DNA of 14,092 nt from an uncultured Campylobacter sp. (GTDB lineage Bacteria; Campylobacterota; Campylobacteria; Campylobacterales; Campylobacteraceae): contig NZ_CALHHX010000078.1 of NCBI RefSeq assembly GCF_938030685.1, forward strand, positions 1 through 14,092. Direction: 5' to 3'. Below are positions 1-6,259 of this stretch, one piece after another. Each line of letters starts with the position of its first letter. Position 1 is the first letter of the stretch. The notes under the pieces were generated by a model, which was given only the letters and a program-made list of their open reading frames with translations, ran no database searches and was not told where the DNA came from. The position numbers were made by a program, and so were the translations under genes.

Positions 1-4
1 AATT

Positions 5-1015
5 TTACTCGTTGTTTCCCGCGATCGTTTCGATTAGTTTGCGTTTGTTGCGGCGGTTGTAAAGCACCGACGAAAGGAGCGATAGCGCGATGAATAAGAT
101 CCCCACGGTGCCGGTTATGATCTCGCTTACTTCAAATTTCAGCTTGGCAAACATTATAAACGCTAAACACGCGATAGCATAGTGCGCGCCGTGCTCCAGA
201 TACGCGAAGTGCGACAGCGTGCCGCGGGCGATGAGATATAGCGTGATGGAGCGCACGAACATCGCGCCCGCGCCGAGACCTAGCATGATGATGAAGATAT
301 TATCGCTTAGCGCGAATGCGCCGATCACGCCGTCGAAGCTAAAACTCGCGTCCAGGGTTTCTAAATACAAAAAGCCCGCAAGGCCGTTTTTTATGCCGTC
401 CGTGCCGAAAAGGCGGTCGAAGCAGGAGATGAGTAGATAGAGCAGGATCGCGCCGAAATACGCCGCGCCGAGCGTAGCCGAGCCCGTTTTAGCAAGCAGC
501 ACGAGCCCTGCGGCTAGAGCGATCAGCGTGGAGGCGTTTGGAATGCGCTTTAAAAATCGCACGAGCCCGTTATTTTCGATTATGCCTAGCCAGTGTAGCT
601 CGCGCTGCGTATCGAAGAAAAAATCGCAAAAGACCATCAGCAAAAACGCGCCGCCGAAAACGTAAATTTGCGCCTCGTTCTCACTTAAAATTTCATGGTA
701 GCGATACGGCTGCTTAAGTGCAAGCACGAGGGTTTCCCAAAGACCCAGATGCGCGCTTGCGGCGACGATTAGCACGGGGAATAAAAATCTCATGCCAAAA
801 ACCGCGATCGGAATGCCCCAGAGGATAAATCTGCTCTGCCACACCGGCGCCATATCTTTTAGCACCTTGGCATTGACTACGGCGTTGTCGAAGCTGAGGC
901 TGATTTCAAGTGCGCATAAAAGCGCACAGATATAAGCGGCACCCGCGCCACCGATATAAAACGCGATAGCAAGCGCAATTAGGCTTACCACAAAAGAGGA
1001 GTAAAAATATTTCAT
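5..1015 (-). CDS. DUF475 / TerC-like integral membrane protein
   Basis: Encodes 336 aa. It is a polytopic inner-membrane protein with about 8-9 hydrophobic segments. Two family hallmarks are visible: SFDNAVVNA in an early helix and ASFSFDGVIGAFA in the C-terminal half. Both carry the intramembrane Asp residues typical of the DUF475 branch of the TerC/LysE-like superfamily. Relatives are linked to metal ion or tellurite handling, but no substrate is established for DUF475, so none is assigned. The ATG at 1015 is preferred because AGGA lies 5 nt upstream; a longer reading would need a TTG at 1051 with no good ribosome site. The gene ends with TAA at the left edge of the window. It is divergent from the antiporter-family gene and may share an ion-homeostasis theme with it. 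Confidence 0.85.
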   Translation of the reverse strand: MKYFYSSFVVSLIALAIAFYIGGAGAAYICALLCALEISLSFDNAVVNAKVLKDMAPVWQSRFILWGIPIAVFGMRFLFPVLIVAASAHLGLWETLVLALKQPYRYHEILSENEAQIYVFGGAFLLMVFCDFFFDTQRELHWLGIIENNGLVRFLKRIPNASTLIALAAGLVLLAKTGSATLGAAYFGAILLYLLISCFDRLFGTDGIKNGLAGFLYLETLDASFSFDGVIGAFALSDNIFIIMLGLGAGAMFVRSITLYLIARGTLSHFAYLEHGAHYAIACLAFIMFAKLKFEVSEIITGTVGILFIALSLLSSVLYNRRNKRKLIETIAGNNE

Positions 1016-1041
1016 CGCTGTCCTAGCCGATTTTTTGCGCG

Positions 1042-1047
1042 ATTTTA
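1042..1047 (-). promoter_or_regulatory. Putative -10 box for the DUF475 gene
   Basis: On the minus strand the sequence reads TGCTAAAAT, an extended -10 (TGn + TAAAAT). It would place transcription start about 20 nt before the ATG at 1015. No convincing -35 is seen, which is normal for Campylobacter sigma70 promoters. Assigned by position and motif only. Confidence 0.4.
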
Positions 1048-1070
1048 GCAAAATTTAGCCCTAAATTCTA

Positions 1071-1076
1071 TATAAT
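1071..1076 (+). promoter_or_regulatory. Consensus -10 box for the antiporter-family gene
   Basis: A perfect TATAAT lies 26 nt before the ATG at 1103, predicting a leader of about 20 nt that contains an AAGG ribosome site. A TTG that could extend the frame upstream starts on the last T of this box, which argues against that start. Confidence 0.6.
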
Positions 1077-1102
1077 TGCAAAAATTCCAAAAAAGGCAAA
1101 AG

Positions 1103-2422
1103 ATGCTTACCAATCCCGTATTTATCAGTATCTGTGTGATGTGCGCGCTGTGCTTGCTGAGGTGCAACGTAATGCTCGCGATCCTAATCGGCACGATATG
1201 CGCCGTGCTCTCAAGCAATATCCCACTGAGCGATGCCATAAATTTATTCATAAACGGCAATCCCGAAAACGCCGGCAGTCTCGGCATGGGCGGAAATTTA
1301 GAAACCGCGCTTTCGTATCTGCTGCTAGGCGTCATCGCAAGCGCGATCTCAAAGACCAACTTAACGGCGATCTTGGTGCGTGCAGTGGCAAATTTAATCA
1401 GCGACAAAAAATACGTCTTTATCTTTTCGATCGCCTTTTTTGCGTGCTTCTCACAAAATTTAATCCCCGTGCATATCGCCTTTATCCCGATTTTGATCCC
1501 GCCGTTAGTCAAGATAATGAACTCGCTAAAGATCGACCGCCGCGCCGTAGCGTGCGCTCTGACGTTCGGCTTGCAGACGCCGTATATGGCGCTGCCGCTG
1601 GGATTTGGACTTATCTTTATGGGATTAATCGAAAAAAATATGAACGCAAACGGCATCGCAGTAAGCCTAAGCGACATATCGAGCGTGATGTGGCTAAGCG
1701 CCGTGCCGATGCTCGCGGGTCTCATTCTAGCCGTGATCTACTACCGCAAGCCGAGGGAGTATGCCGAAACCACACAGAGCCTAGATGCGCATTTTAGCGA
1801 GCTTAAGATGGGTATGCGAGAGTGGGGCGCGTTAGCGGGTATCGCGGTGTGCTTTGCGGTACAAATTTGGATCAAATCCCTTCCATTTGCCGCGCTTAGC
1901 GGAATTTTGGTAATGCTTGCTAGCAAAGGTATCGAGTGGAAAAAGCTGGATAATGTATTTGACGAGGGCGTGCATATGATGGGATACATCGCGTTTTTGA
2001 TGCTGATCGCCGCAGGATACGGCACGATCTTAAAAGAAACCGGCGGCGTGAACGAGCTGGTGCACGTAGCGAGCACTTTAAGCGGCGGCAAGCTAGGCGG
2101 CGCGCTGCTGATGATCGGCATCGGACTGCTCGTGACGATGGGTATCGGCTCGAGCTTCGGCACGATCCCTATCATCGCTACGATATACTGTCCGCTAGCC
2201 GCGCAGTTGGGCTTTAGCACTGCAGCGACGATCTTTATCATCGGCGTGGCTGCGGGTATCGGCGATGCGGGCTCGCCTGCGAGCGACAGCACGCTCGGAC
2301 CTACCGTGGGGCTGAATATCGACGGCGAGCATAGCCATATGTGGGATACCTGCGTACCGACCTTTATTTTCTTTAATATCCCGCTAATCATATTCGGCAT
2401 AATATTTTCGATGATGTTATAG
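1103..2422 (+). CDS. Na+/H+ antiporter family permease (NhaC-like)
   Basis: Encodes 439 aa with about 11-12 hydrophobic segments, normal for the family. The diagnostic segment GDAGSPASDSTLGPT sits near residues 387-401, with a preceding Gly/Ser-rich GIGSSFGTIP stretch. This pattern belongs to the NhaC-type Na+/H+ antiporter family (PF03553 with the PF13726 N-terminal domain). Some members, such as Bacillus YuiF-type proteins, have been proposed to carry amino acids instead, so the real substrate is open. The ATG at 1103 is chosen because AAGG lies about 6 nt upstream and a TATAAT box sits at the right distance. It stands alone after the divergent promoter and is followed by a long hairpin that may end transcription. 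Confidence 0.85.
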   Translation: MLTNPVFISICVMCALCLLRCNVMLAILIGTICAVLSSNIPLSDAINLFINGNPENAGSLGMGGNLETALSYLLLGVIASAISKTNLTAILVRAVANLISDKKYVFIFSIAFFACFSQNLIPVHIAFIPILIPPLVKIMNSLKIDRRAVACALTFGLQTPYMALPLGFGLIFMGLIEKNMNANGIAVSLSDISSVMWLSAVPMLAGLILAVIYYRKPREYAETTQSLDAHFSELKMGMREWGALAGIAVCFAVQIWIKSLPFAALSGILVMLASKGIEWKKLDNVFDEGVHMMGYIAFLMLIAAGYGTILKETGGVNELVHVASTLSGGKLGGALLMIGIGLLVTMGIGSSFGTIPIIATIYCPLAAQLGFSTAATIFIIGVAAGIGDAGSPASDSTLGPTVGLNIDGEHSHMWDTCVPTFIFFNIPLIIFGIIFSMML

Positions 2423-2445
2423 ATTGCGGAATTTGCGCGGGTTTT

Positions 2446-2491
2446 CGCGGACGAAATTTTAGAATTTTAGAATTTTAGAATTTCGTCCGCG
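2446..2491 (+). terminator. 13-bp perfect hairpin downstream of the antiporter gene
   Basis: The arms CGCGGACGAAATT (2446-2458) and AATTTCGTCCGCG (2479-2491) pair perfectly. The 20-nt loop, with the adjoining stem bases, is built from the 8-mer AATTTTAG repeated three times in tandem (2455-2478). The hairpin starts 23 nt after the stop codon, where a terminator is expected, but no T-run follows, so factor-independent termination is uncertain. It may instead protect the transcript 3' end or belong to the local repeat family. The right-arm 13-mer recurs exactly at 10337-10349. Confidence 0.5.
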
Positions 2492-2500
2492 TGGCGTTGC

Positions 2501-2601
2501 CCGTAAATTTATAAATTTACGGACGCAAATATTTTTAAATTTAGCCGCGCGGCTTTGCTTTTAAATTTGCCTGCGCGCTTTTGCCAAAATTTATTTGCGT
2601 C
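2501..2601. repeat. Cluster of nested palindromes
   Basis: 2501-2522 is a perfect 22-bp palindrome whose half is CCGTAAATTTA. GACGCAAAT (2522-2530) is repeated inverted as ATTTGCGTC (2593-2601), enclosing AGCCGCGCGGCT (2543-2554, a perfect 12-bp palindrome). The 16-mer AAATTTAGCCGCGCGG (2537-2552) recurs exactly on the minus strand at 12673-12688. No coding frame of note crosses this stretch. Function unknown; it could be terminator remnants, a cruciform-prone region or a protein-binding site. Confidence 0.6.
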
Positions 2602-2652
2602 GCTCGCACGATGGGCTTGAATTCACCCCTCGCGGCGTGTTGATGAAAATCA

Positions 2653-2700
2653 TTGCTAAAATTTGAAATTTCGCATAAAATTGGCGAAATTTCATAGCAA
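2653..2700 (+). promoter_or_regulatory. Dyad around the putative promoter of the CopD-like gene
   Basis: Inner arms TGAAATTTCGC (2664-2674) and GCGAAATTTCA (2684-2694) are perfect complements. Outer arms TTGCTA (2653-2658) and TAGCAA (2695-2700) extend the pairing after a 5-nt bulge on the left side. The 9-nt centre contains a -10-like TAAAAT (2676-2681), and the right end abuts the AAGGAG ribosome site (2699-2704). It can be read as an operator straddling the promoter or as an RNA hairpin next to the ribosome site; the sequence does not decide. Confidence 0.4.
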
Positions 2701-2709
2701 GGAGCGGTG

Positions 2710-3153
2710 GTGGAGCAAATTTATCCTTACGTGCAGATCGTCCATCTCATCTGCGCCATTATCTTTTTGGGCTACATATTTTTCGACGTCGTGATTTTTT
2801 CGCGGCTTAAAAACGCGCTGGGCGCGGATTTTGAGCGCGTTAAAAAGGCGATCGGCTCGCGCGCGATTAAGATCATGCCGGTTTGCCTTTTTACGCTGAT
2901 AATCACCGGCGGAATAATGATGAGCCGTTGGGTCGGAAGCGCTAATGGCGGGTATTTCGGCACGCCGCTTCAAAAAATCTTTATGCTAAAAGTCACCCTC
3001 GCGCTCATCATCGCCCTGTGCGTAGCGATAAATTTGAGCTGCCGCGCGATGGGGAGGCCCGCGCCTGAGTTTTTGCGAGTAAATATCCACAAGATCGCTT
3101 TTGTATTCGGATTCATCATCGTGCTTTGCGCCAAGCTGATGTTTGTAGTATGA
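2710..3153 (+). CDS. CopD-like four-helix inner membrane protein
   Basis: Encodes 147 aa and is almost entirely membrane-embedded, with four hydrophobic segments at about residues 5-30, 50-72, 85-108 and 125-147. His12 in the first helix (QIVHLICAIIFLGY) and His127 in the last (NIHKIAFVFGF) are placed like the metal- or haem-binding histidines of small CopD/HemJ-type proteins. The Trp-rich motif of HemJ is absent, so CopD-like is preferred. Copper transport or resistance is known for some relatives but is not shown here. Two GTG codons in a row could start it; the second (2710) is 5 nt from AAGGAG, the first only 2 nt, so the second is used. It is monocistronic, with its own dyad upstream. 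Confidence 0.65.
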   Translation: MEQIYPYVQIVHLICAIIFLGYIFFDVVIFSRLKNALGADFERVKKAIGSRAIKIMPVCLFTLIITGGIMMSRWVGSANGGYFGTPLQKIFMLKVTLALIIALCVAINLSCRAMGRPAPEFLRVNIHKIAFVFGFIIVLCAKLMFVV

Positions 3154-3400
3154 TTTATGGCGCAAAATTTAGCGCTGGCGGCACACTTTTATCGCGAAAT
3201 TCTGCAGCGCGGCAAAGATTTAATTTTGCTTGCTTTTGAATTTTGTAGTTTGCTAAAAATTTTAAAATTCCGTTTTGCTGGGCGGGAGTAGAAATTTAAG
3301 AATTTTAAATTCCACTATGTCTGCGCTAAAGCGCGAAATTTTAAAATTCCACTCCTTTCTTGTGCTGTTTTGTCAAATGCAACCTGCAAGATTTGATCTC

Positions 3401-3420
3401 ATGAAATTTTAAAATTTCAT
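3401..3420. repeat. Perfect 20-bp palindrome
   Basis: The half-site ATGAAATTTT is followed directly by its reverse complement. Shorter copies of the core AAATTTTAAAATTT occur elsewhere, for example at 12960-12973. It resembles a general intergenic motif of this genome more than a specific operator. Confidence 0.7.
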
Positions 3421-3579
3421 CGCAAGCTTTAATACGCTCATAAAAATATCTCGCGCAATTCTGCAGCTTTAAAATTTTGCAAAATTTTAAAAATTTTAAA
3501 TTTTACCGCTAGGACGCGGATAAGAATTCTAAAAGAAGTTCGCGCAAAATCGAAGCAAACAATGAAAAAGCGAATTTAT

Positions 3580-3614
3580 TTGACGATTTTACTTACTATT
3601 TAATAATCATTAAA
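3580..3614 (+). promoter_or_regulatory. Putative promoter and Fur-like operator of the binding-protein operon
   Basis: TTGACG (3580-3585) matches a -35 box at 5 of 6 bases. A -10-like TAATAAT (3601-3607) lies 15-16 bp further on. A perfect dyad, TTTAAT-AATC-ATTAAA (3599-3614), covers this -10. Aligned to the 7-1-7 Fur model TGATAAT-N-ATTATCA, positions 3601-3615 match 10 of 14 bases, the left half much better than the right. TATAAA at 3617-3622 is an alternative -10. Fur control is inference. Confidence 0.4.
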
Positions 3615-3637
3615 GATATAAAAAGCTAAAATTGCTT

Positions 3638-3709
3638 TTCGCCCGCGGGCGAATTTAATGTCTGCTTGCCATTCGGGCGGGATTTTGAGGTTTCCCGTAG
3701 CCGTGGCAA
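3638..3709 (+). promoter_or_regulatory. Foldable 5' leader of the binding-protein operon
   Basis: Two structures lie between the putative promoter and the first ATG. TTCGCCCGCGGGCGAA (3638-3653) is a perfect 16-bp palindrome that could form a short GC hairpin. Then TTGCCA (3666-3671) pairs with TGGCAA (3704-3709), enclosing CGGGA (3678-3682) pairing with TCCCG (3693-3697), separated by a symmetric 6x6 internal loop. No known riboswitch consensus was recognised. It may be an attenuator, an mRNA-stability element or chance. Confidence 0.35.
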
Positions 3710-3742
3710 TGGTTTTGAAATTATTTATGAGAAAGGAAAAGG

Positions 3743-4552
3743 ATGAAGAAATTTCTCTTAAGTCTGCTTGTCGCAGCTTTGGCTAGTAGCGCGCTTTGCG
3801 CAAGATCGCTCTCCGAGATCAAAAGTAGCGGAGTGCTTAGAATAGGCGTTTATGACGCACAGCCGCCGTTTAGCAAGATAGAAGACGGCGTGCATCAGGG
3901 CTTTGAGGTCGATATGGCAAACGCCATCGCTAAAGATATGCTTCCATCGGGCGGAAAGGTGGAGTTTACCTCCGTGCTTGCAAATCAGCGTATAAAATTC
4001 CTACAAGAAGATAAGGTGGACGCGGTTATCGCAACTCTTACCGTAACTCCGGAGCGCGAGAAGCAGATCGATTTTACGACCCCGTATTTTAGCGTCAATA
4101 TAGGCATTTTGACCCGCGTTGAAGATAAGATTAAATCCTTAAATGAATTGCAAGATAAAACTATTTTAGTTCTTAGCGGCGGTACCGCAGAAACATACTT
4201 TGAAAAGCAAGGCTATAATATCGCCAGATGCGATAACGCAAACGCTTGCTACAAGGCGCTAAAAGCTGGACAGGGCGACGGGTATGCCGATGATAACCTA
4301 GTCGTGCTGGCTTATCCGGTATTAGATAAAAAGGTTGAAGTAAATATCAAGAATTTAGGCACTTCGGATTTCTTAGCCATCGGTGTGAAAAAGGGCAATT
4401 CGGAGCTTTTGGATTTTCTAAACGGCGAGCTAATCAAACTAAGCAAAGAGGGCTTTTTCAAAAATTCGTTCGACAATTTCATCGAGCCTTACTACAAAGG
4501 AACTGCAGAGAAAAAGTATTTCTTGCTGGACGATCTTTATAGCTTGCTGTAA
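3743..4552 (+). CDS. Family-3 amino-acid-type periplasmic binding protein, paralog 1
   Basis: Encodes 269 aa, matching SBP_bac_3 (PF00497; PEB1, CjaA and HisJ are relatives). A Sec signal peptide covers about residues 1-20. The mature protein shows IGVYDAQPPFS (pocket loop, 35-44), Arg105 in VTPER (expected to hold the ligand carboxylate), SGGTAETYF (145-153), and Asp184 in GDGYADD (expected to bind the ligand amino group). Cys163 and Cys169 form a CX5C pair shared by all four paralogs and are likely a disulfide. The C-terminal tail KKYFLLDDLYSLL is also shared. AAGGA lies 5 nt before the ATG. It is first of four tandem paralogs, 20 nt before the next. Ligand unknown; a polar amino acid is likely from the family. 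Confidence 0.9.
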   Translation: MKKFLLSLLVAALASSALCARSLSEIKSSGVLRIGVYDAQPPFSKIEDGVHQGFEVDMANAIAKDMLPSGGKVEFTSVLANQRIKFLQEDKVDAVIATLTVTPEREKQIDFTTPYFSVNIGILTRVEDKIKSLNELQDKTILVLSGGTAETYFEKQGYNIARCDNANACYKALKAGQGDGYADDNLVVLAYPVLDKKVEVNIKNLGTSDFLAIGVKKGNSELLDFLNGELIKLSKEGFFKNSFDNFIEPYYKGTAEKKYFLLDDLYSLL

Positions 4553-4572
4553 TTTTTAAAAAGGGGGACGCT

Positions 4573-5376
4573 ATGAAAAAGATAATCTTGGCGTTGATGC
4601 TGGCTGTGTGCTCGCTTCTTAGCAACACTTTGACTCAAATCAAAGAAAAAGGAGTTATTCGCATCGGTATAGATGGCTCGTCTCCGCCGTTTAGCGTCGT
4701 TAAAGACGGCGAATATAGCGGCTTTGAGATACTCTTAATCGAAGGGCTTGTTAAAGAAATTTTCGGTGATAAAGGCAGCAAGATACAATATGTCGTAACG
4801 GTAGGTGATGACCGCATAAAAGCGGTGCAGGACAACAGAGTCGATTTAGATATCGCGCTTATCTCGGTTACAAAAGAGCGCGAGAAGCTGGTAGATTTCT
4901 CCGATCCATACTTTAGCGTAAATATCGGCGTGCTAACTCGTAGCGACGATAATATCAGAAAGGTCTCCGATCTAAACGGGAAGACTATACTAGCGCAGCC
5001 CGGCACTACTGTGTTTGATTACTTTACGAAACAGGGCTATAACGTAGTACCGTGTGCGAGCGCGAATGAATGCTTTAATGACCTAAAATCGGGCAAGGGC
5101 GACGGATACGGCGATGATAATCTACTTGTATTTGCTTATGCCGTAGTCGATTACAAGGTTGAGGTAAATATCAAGAATTTAGGCTCGACGGACTTCCTGG
5201 CCATCGCGGTGCAAAAGGGCAATACCGAGCTGCTTAACGCGGTAAATGCGGGACTAATTAAGCTAAGTAAAAAGGGTTTTTTTACAAAAATTTTTGATGA
5301 GAGTATTGAGCCTTTTTATAAAGGCACCATTGATAAAAAGTATTTCTTGCTGGACGATCTTTACAGCTTGTTTTAA
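4573..5376 (+). CDS. Family-3 amino-acid-type periplasmic binding protein, paralog 2
   Basis: Encodes 267 aa with a short signal peptide ending near residue 17. Pocket loop is IGIDGSSPPFS (31-41), with carboxylate-binding Arg103 in VTKER, PGTTVFDYF (143-151) and Asp182 in GDGYGDD. The disulfide candidate is Cys161/Cys167. It aligns without gaps to paralog 3 at about 74% identity by hand count, so these two are the youngest duplicates in the array. The change of the YDAQ loop of paralog 1 to DGSS suggests a different ligand. AGGGGG sits 5 nt before the ATG. No promoter is evident in the 20-nt gap after paralog 1, so co-transcription is likely. An N-terminal LAVC is not a valid lipobox. Confidence 0.9.
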   Translation: MKKIILALMLAVCSLLSNTLTQIKEKGVIRIGIDGSSPPFSVVKDGEYSGFEILLIEGLVKEIFGDKGSKIQYVVTVGDDRIKAVQDNRVDLDIALISVTKEREKLVDFSDPYFSVNIGVLTRSDDNIRKVSDLNGKTILAQPGTTVFDYFTKQGYNVVPCASANECFNDLKSGKGDGYGDDNLLVFAYAVVDYKVEVNIKNLGSTDFLAIAVQKGNTELLNAVNAGLIKLSKKGFFTKIFDESIEPFYKGTIDKKYFLLDDLYSLF

Positions 5377-5412
5377 TTTAAAGTGGCGATGGATGGAATT
5401 CTATTCGCCGGC

Positions 5413-5429
5413 AAATTTTAGTAAAATTT
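5413..5429. repeat. Small palindrome between paralogs 2 and 3
   Basis: AAATTTTA-G-TAAAATTT is a perfect inverted repeat directly before the ribosome site (5430-5435) of paralog 3. It may only be an example of the common intergenic motif, but in mRNA it could form a weak AU stem that tunes translation or processing. Confidence 0.4.
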
Positions 5430-5440
5430 AAAGGAATTTT

Positions 5441-6244
5441 ATGAAAAAGATTATATTTGCGTTGTTAATCGCTTCGTGTTCGTTATTTGCTAACTCTTTA
5501 GCGCAGATCAAAGAAAAAGGGCTCATTCGTATCGGAATAGACGGCTCACTGCCGCCGCTTAGCGTCTCCGAGGACGGCAAATACAGCGGTTTTGAAATTT
5601 CGCTTATCGAAGAGCTAGTGAAAGAAATTTTCGGCGATAAGGGCGGCAAAATCGAATATATTGTAACTCTAGGCAACGACCGTATCACAGCCGTGCAAGA
5701 TAACAAGGTCGATTTGGATATCGCAGCCATCACGGTTACGAAAGAGCGCGAGAAGCTAGTGGATTTTTCAAATCCCTACTTTAGCGTAAATATCGGTGTG
5801 CTAACTCGCACCGATGATAATATAAAAACCGTAGACGATTTACAAGATAAAGAAATTTTAGCAGAGCCCGGCACTACGGCTTTTGATTATTTTAATAAGG
5901 AAGGCTTTAAGGTTATCTCATGCGCTAGTTCGAGCGAATGCTTCCGCGCATTAAAATCCGGTCGCGGCAGCGGCTATGCGGACGATAATATGGTAGTTTT
6001 GGGCTATTCGGTCGTAGATCGCAAGGTAGAGGTAAATATAAAGAATTTAGGCACGACGGACTTTTTAGCTATCGCGGTGCAAAAAGGTAACGACGACTTG
6101 CTAAACGCTCTAAACGACGGGCTTGTCAAGCTCAGCAAAAACGGCTTTTTCAAGAAAATTTTTAACGATAGCATAGATCCTTTTTACAAGGGAAAGGCTG
6201 AGAAAAAATATTTCTTGCTAGATGATCTTTATAAAATGTTTTAA
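5441..6244 (+). CDS. Family-3 amino-acid-type periplasmic binding protein, paralog 3
   Basis: Encodes 267 aa, closest to paralog 2. Arg103, Asp182 and the Cys161/Cys167 pair are kept. It differs in the pocket: PPLS replaces PPFS (aromatic lost at residue 40), and GSGYADD replaces GDGYADD. The signal peptide contains IASC at residues 10-13, which fits a lipobox, although the hydrophobic stretch before it is short; it could be a lipoprotein, or be cut later at SLFA|NSL like the others. AAAGGA lies 5 nt before the ATG. The 64-nt gap before it is the longest in the array and holds a palindrome. Confidence 0.9.
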   Translation: MKKIIFALLIASCSLFANSLAQIKEKGLIRIGIDGSLPPLSVSEDGKYSGFEISLIEELVKEIFGDKGGKIEYIVTLGNDRITAVQDNKVDLDIAAITVTKEREKLVDFSNPYFSVNIGVLTRTDDNIKTVDDLQDKEILAEPGTTAFDYFNKEGFKVISCASSSECFRALKSGRGSGYADDNMVVLGYSVVDRKVEVNIKNLGTTDFLAIAVQKGNDDLLNALNDGLVKLSKNGFFKKIFNDSIDPFYKGKAEKKYFLLDDLYKMF

Positions 6245-6259
6245 TTCAAAGGACGAAAT

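Larger units (their letters stand above)
3154..3742. other. 589-bp intergenic region without a credible gene
   Basis: The first 400 bases are AT-rich, with repeated AATTTTAAAATTCC-type blocks (around 3259, 3301 and 3340) and a perfect 20-bp palindrome at 3401-3420. No frame longer than about 45 codons with a ribosome site was seen. The last 160 bases carry the likely promoter, Fur-like dyad and foldable leader of the binding-protein operon, listed separately. Confidence 0.7.

Noticed and set aside
1051..1078. Upstream TTG starts extending the DUF475 and antiporter genes
   Set aside because: Each has a better-placed ATG with a ribosome site; the plus-strand TTG overlaps the -10 box.
1045..1725. 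Long minus-strand open frame over the antiporter-family gene
   Set aside because: It lies antisense to a well-supported gene with family motifs; its composition is that of a mirror frame and no ribosome site was seen. The same applies to the frame at 1741-2400 (-).
3157..3291. 44-codon plus-strand frame after the CopD-like gene
   Set aside because: No ribosome site, AT-repeat-derived sequence in the second half, and no recognisable domain.
3638..3709. Known riboswitch (TPP, cobalamin, glycine, lysine, preQ1) before the binding-protein operon
   Set aside because: None of the conserved cores of these classes could be found by eye; only generic stems are present.
4573..4632. Lipoprotein signal in paralog 2 (LAVC)
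   Set aside because: Val before the Cys does not fit the lipobox, which needs Gly, Ala or Ser.
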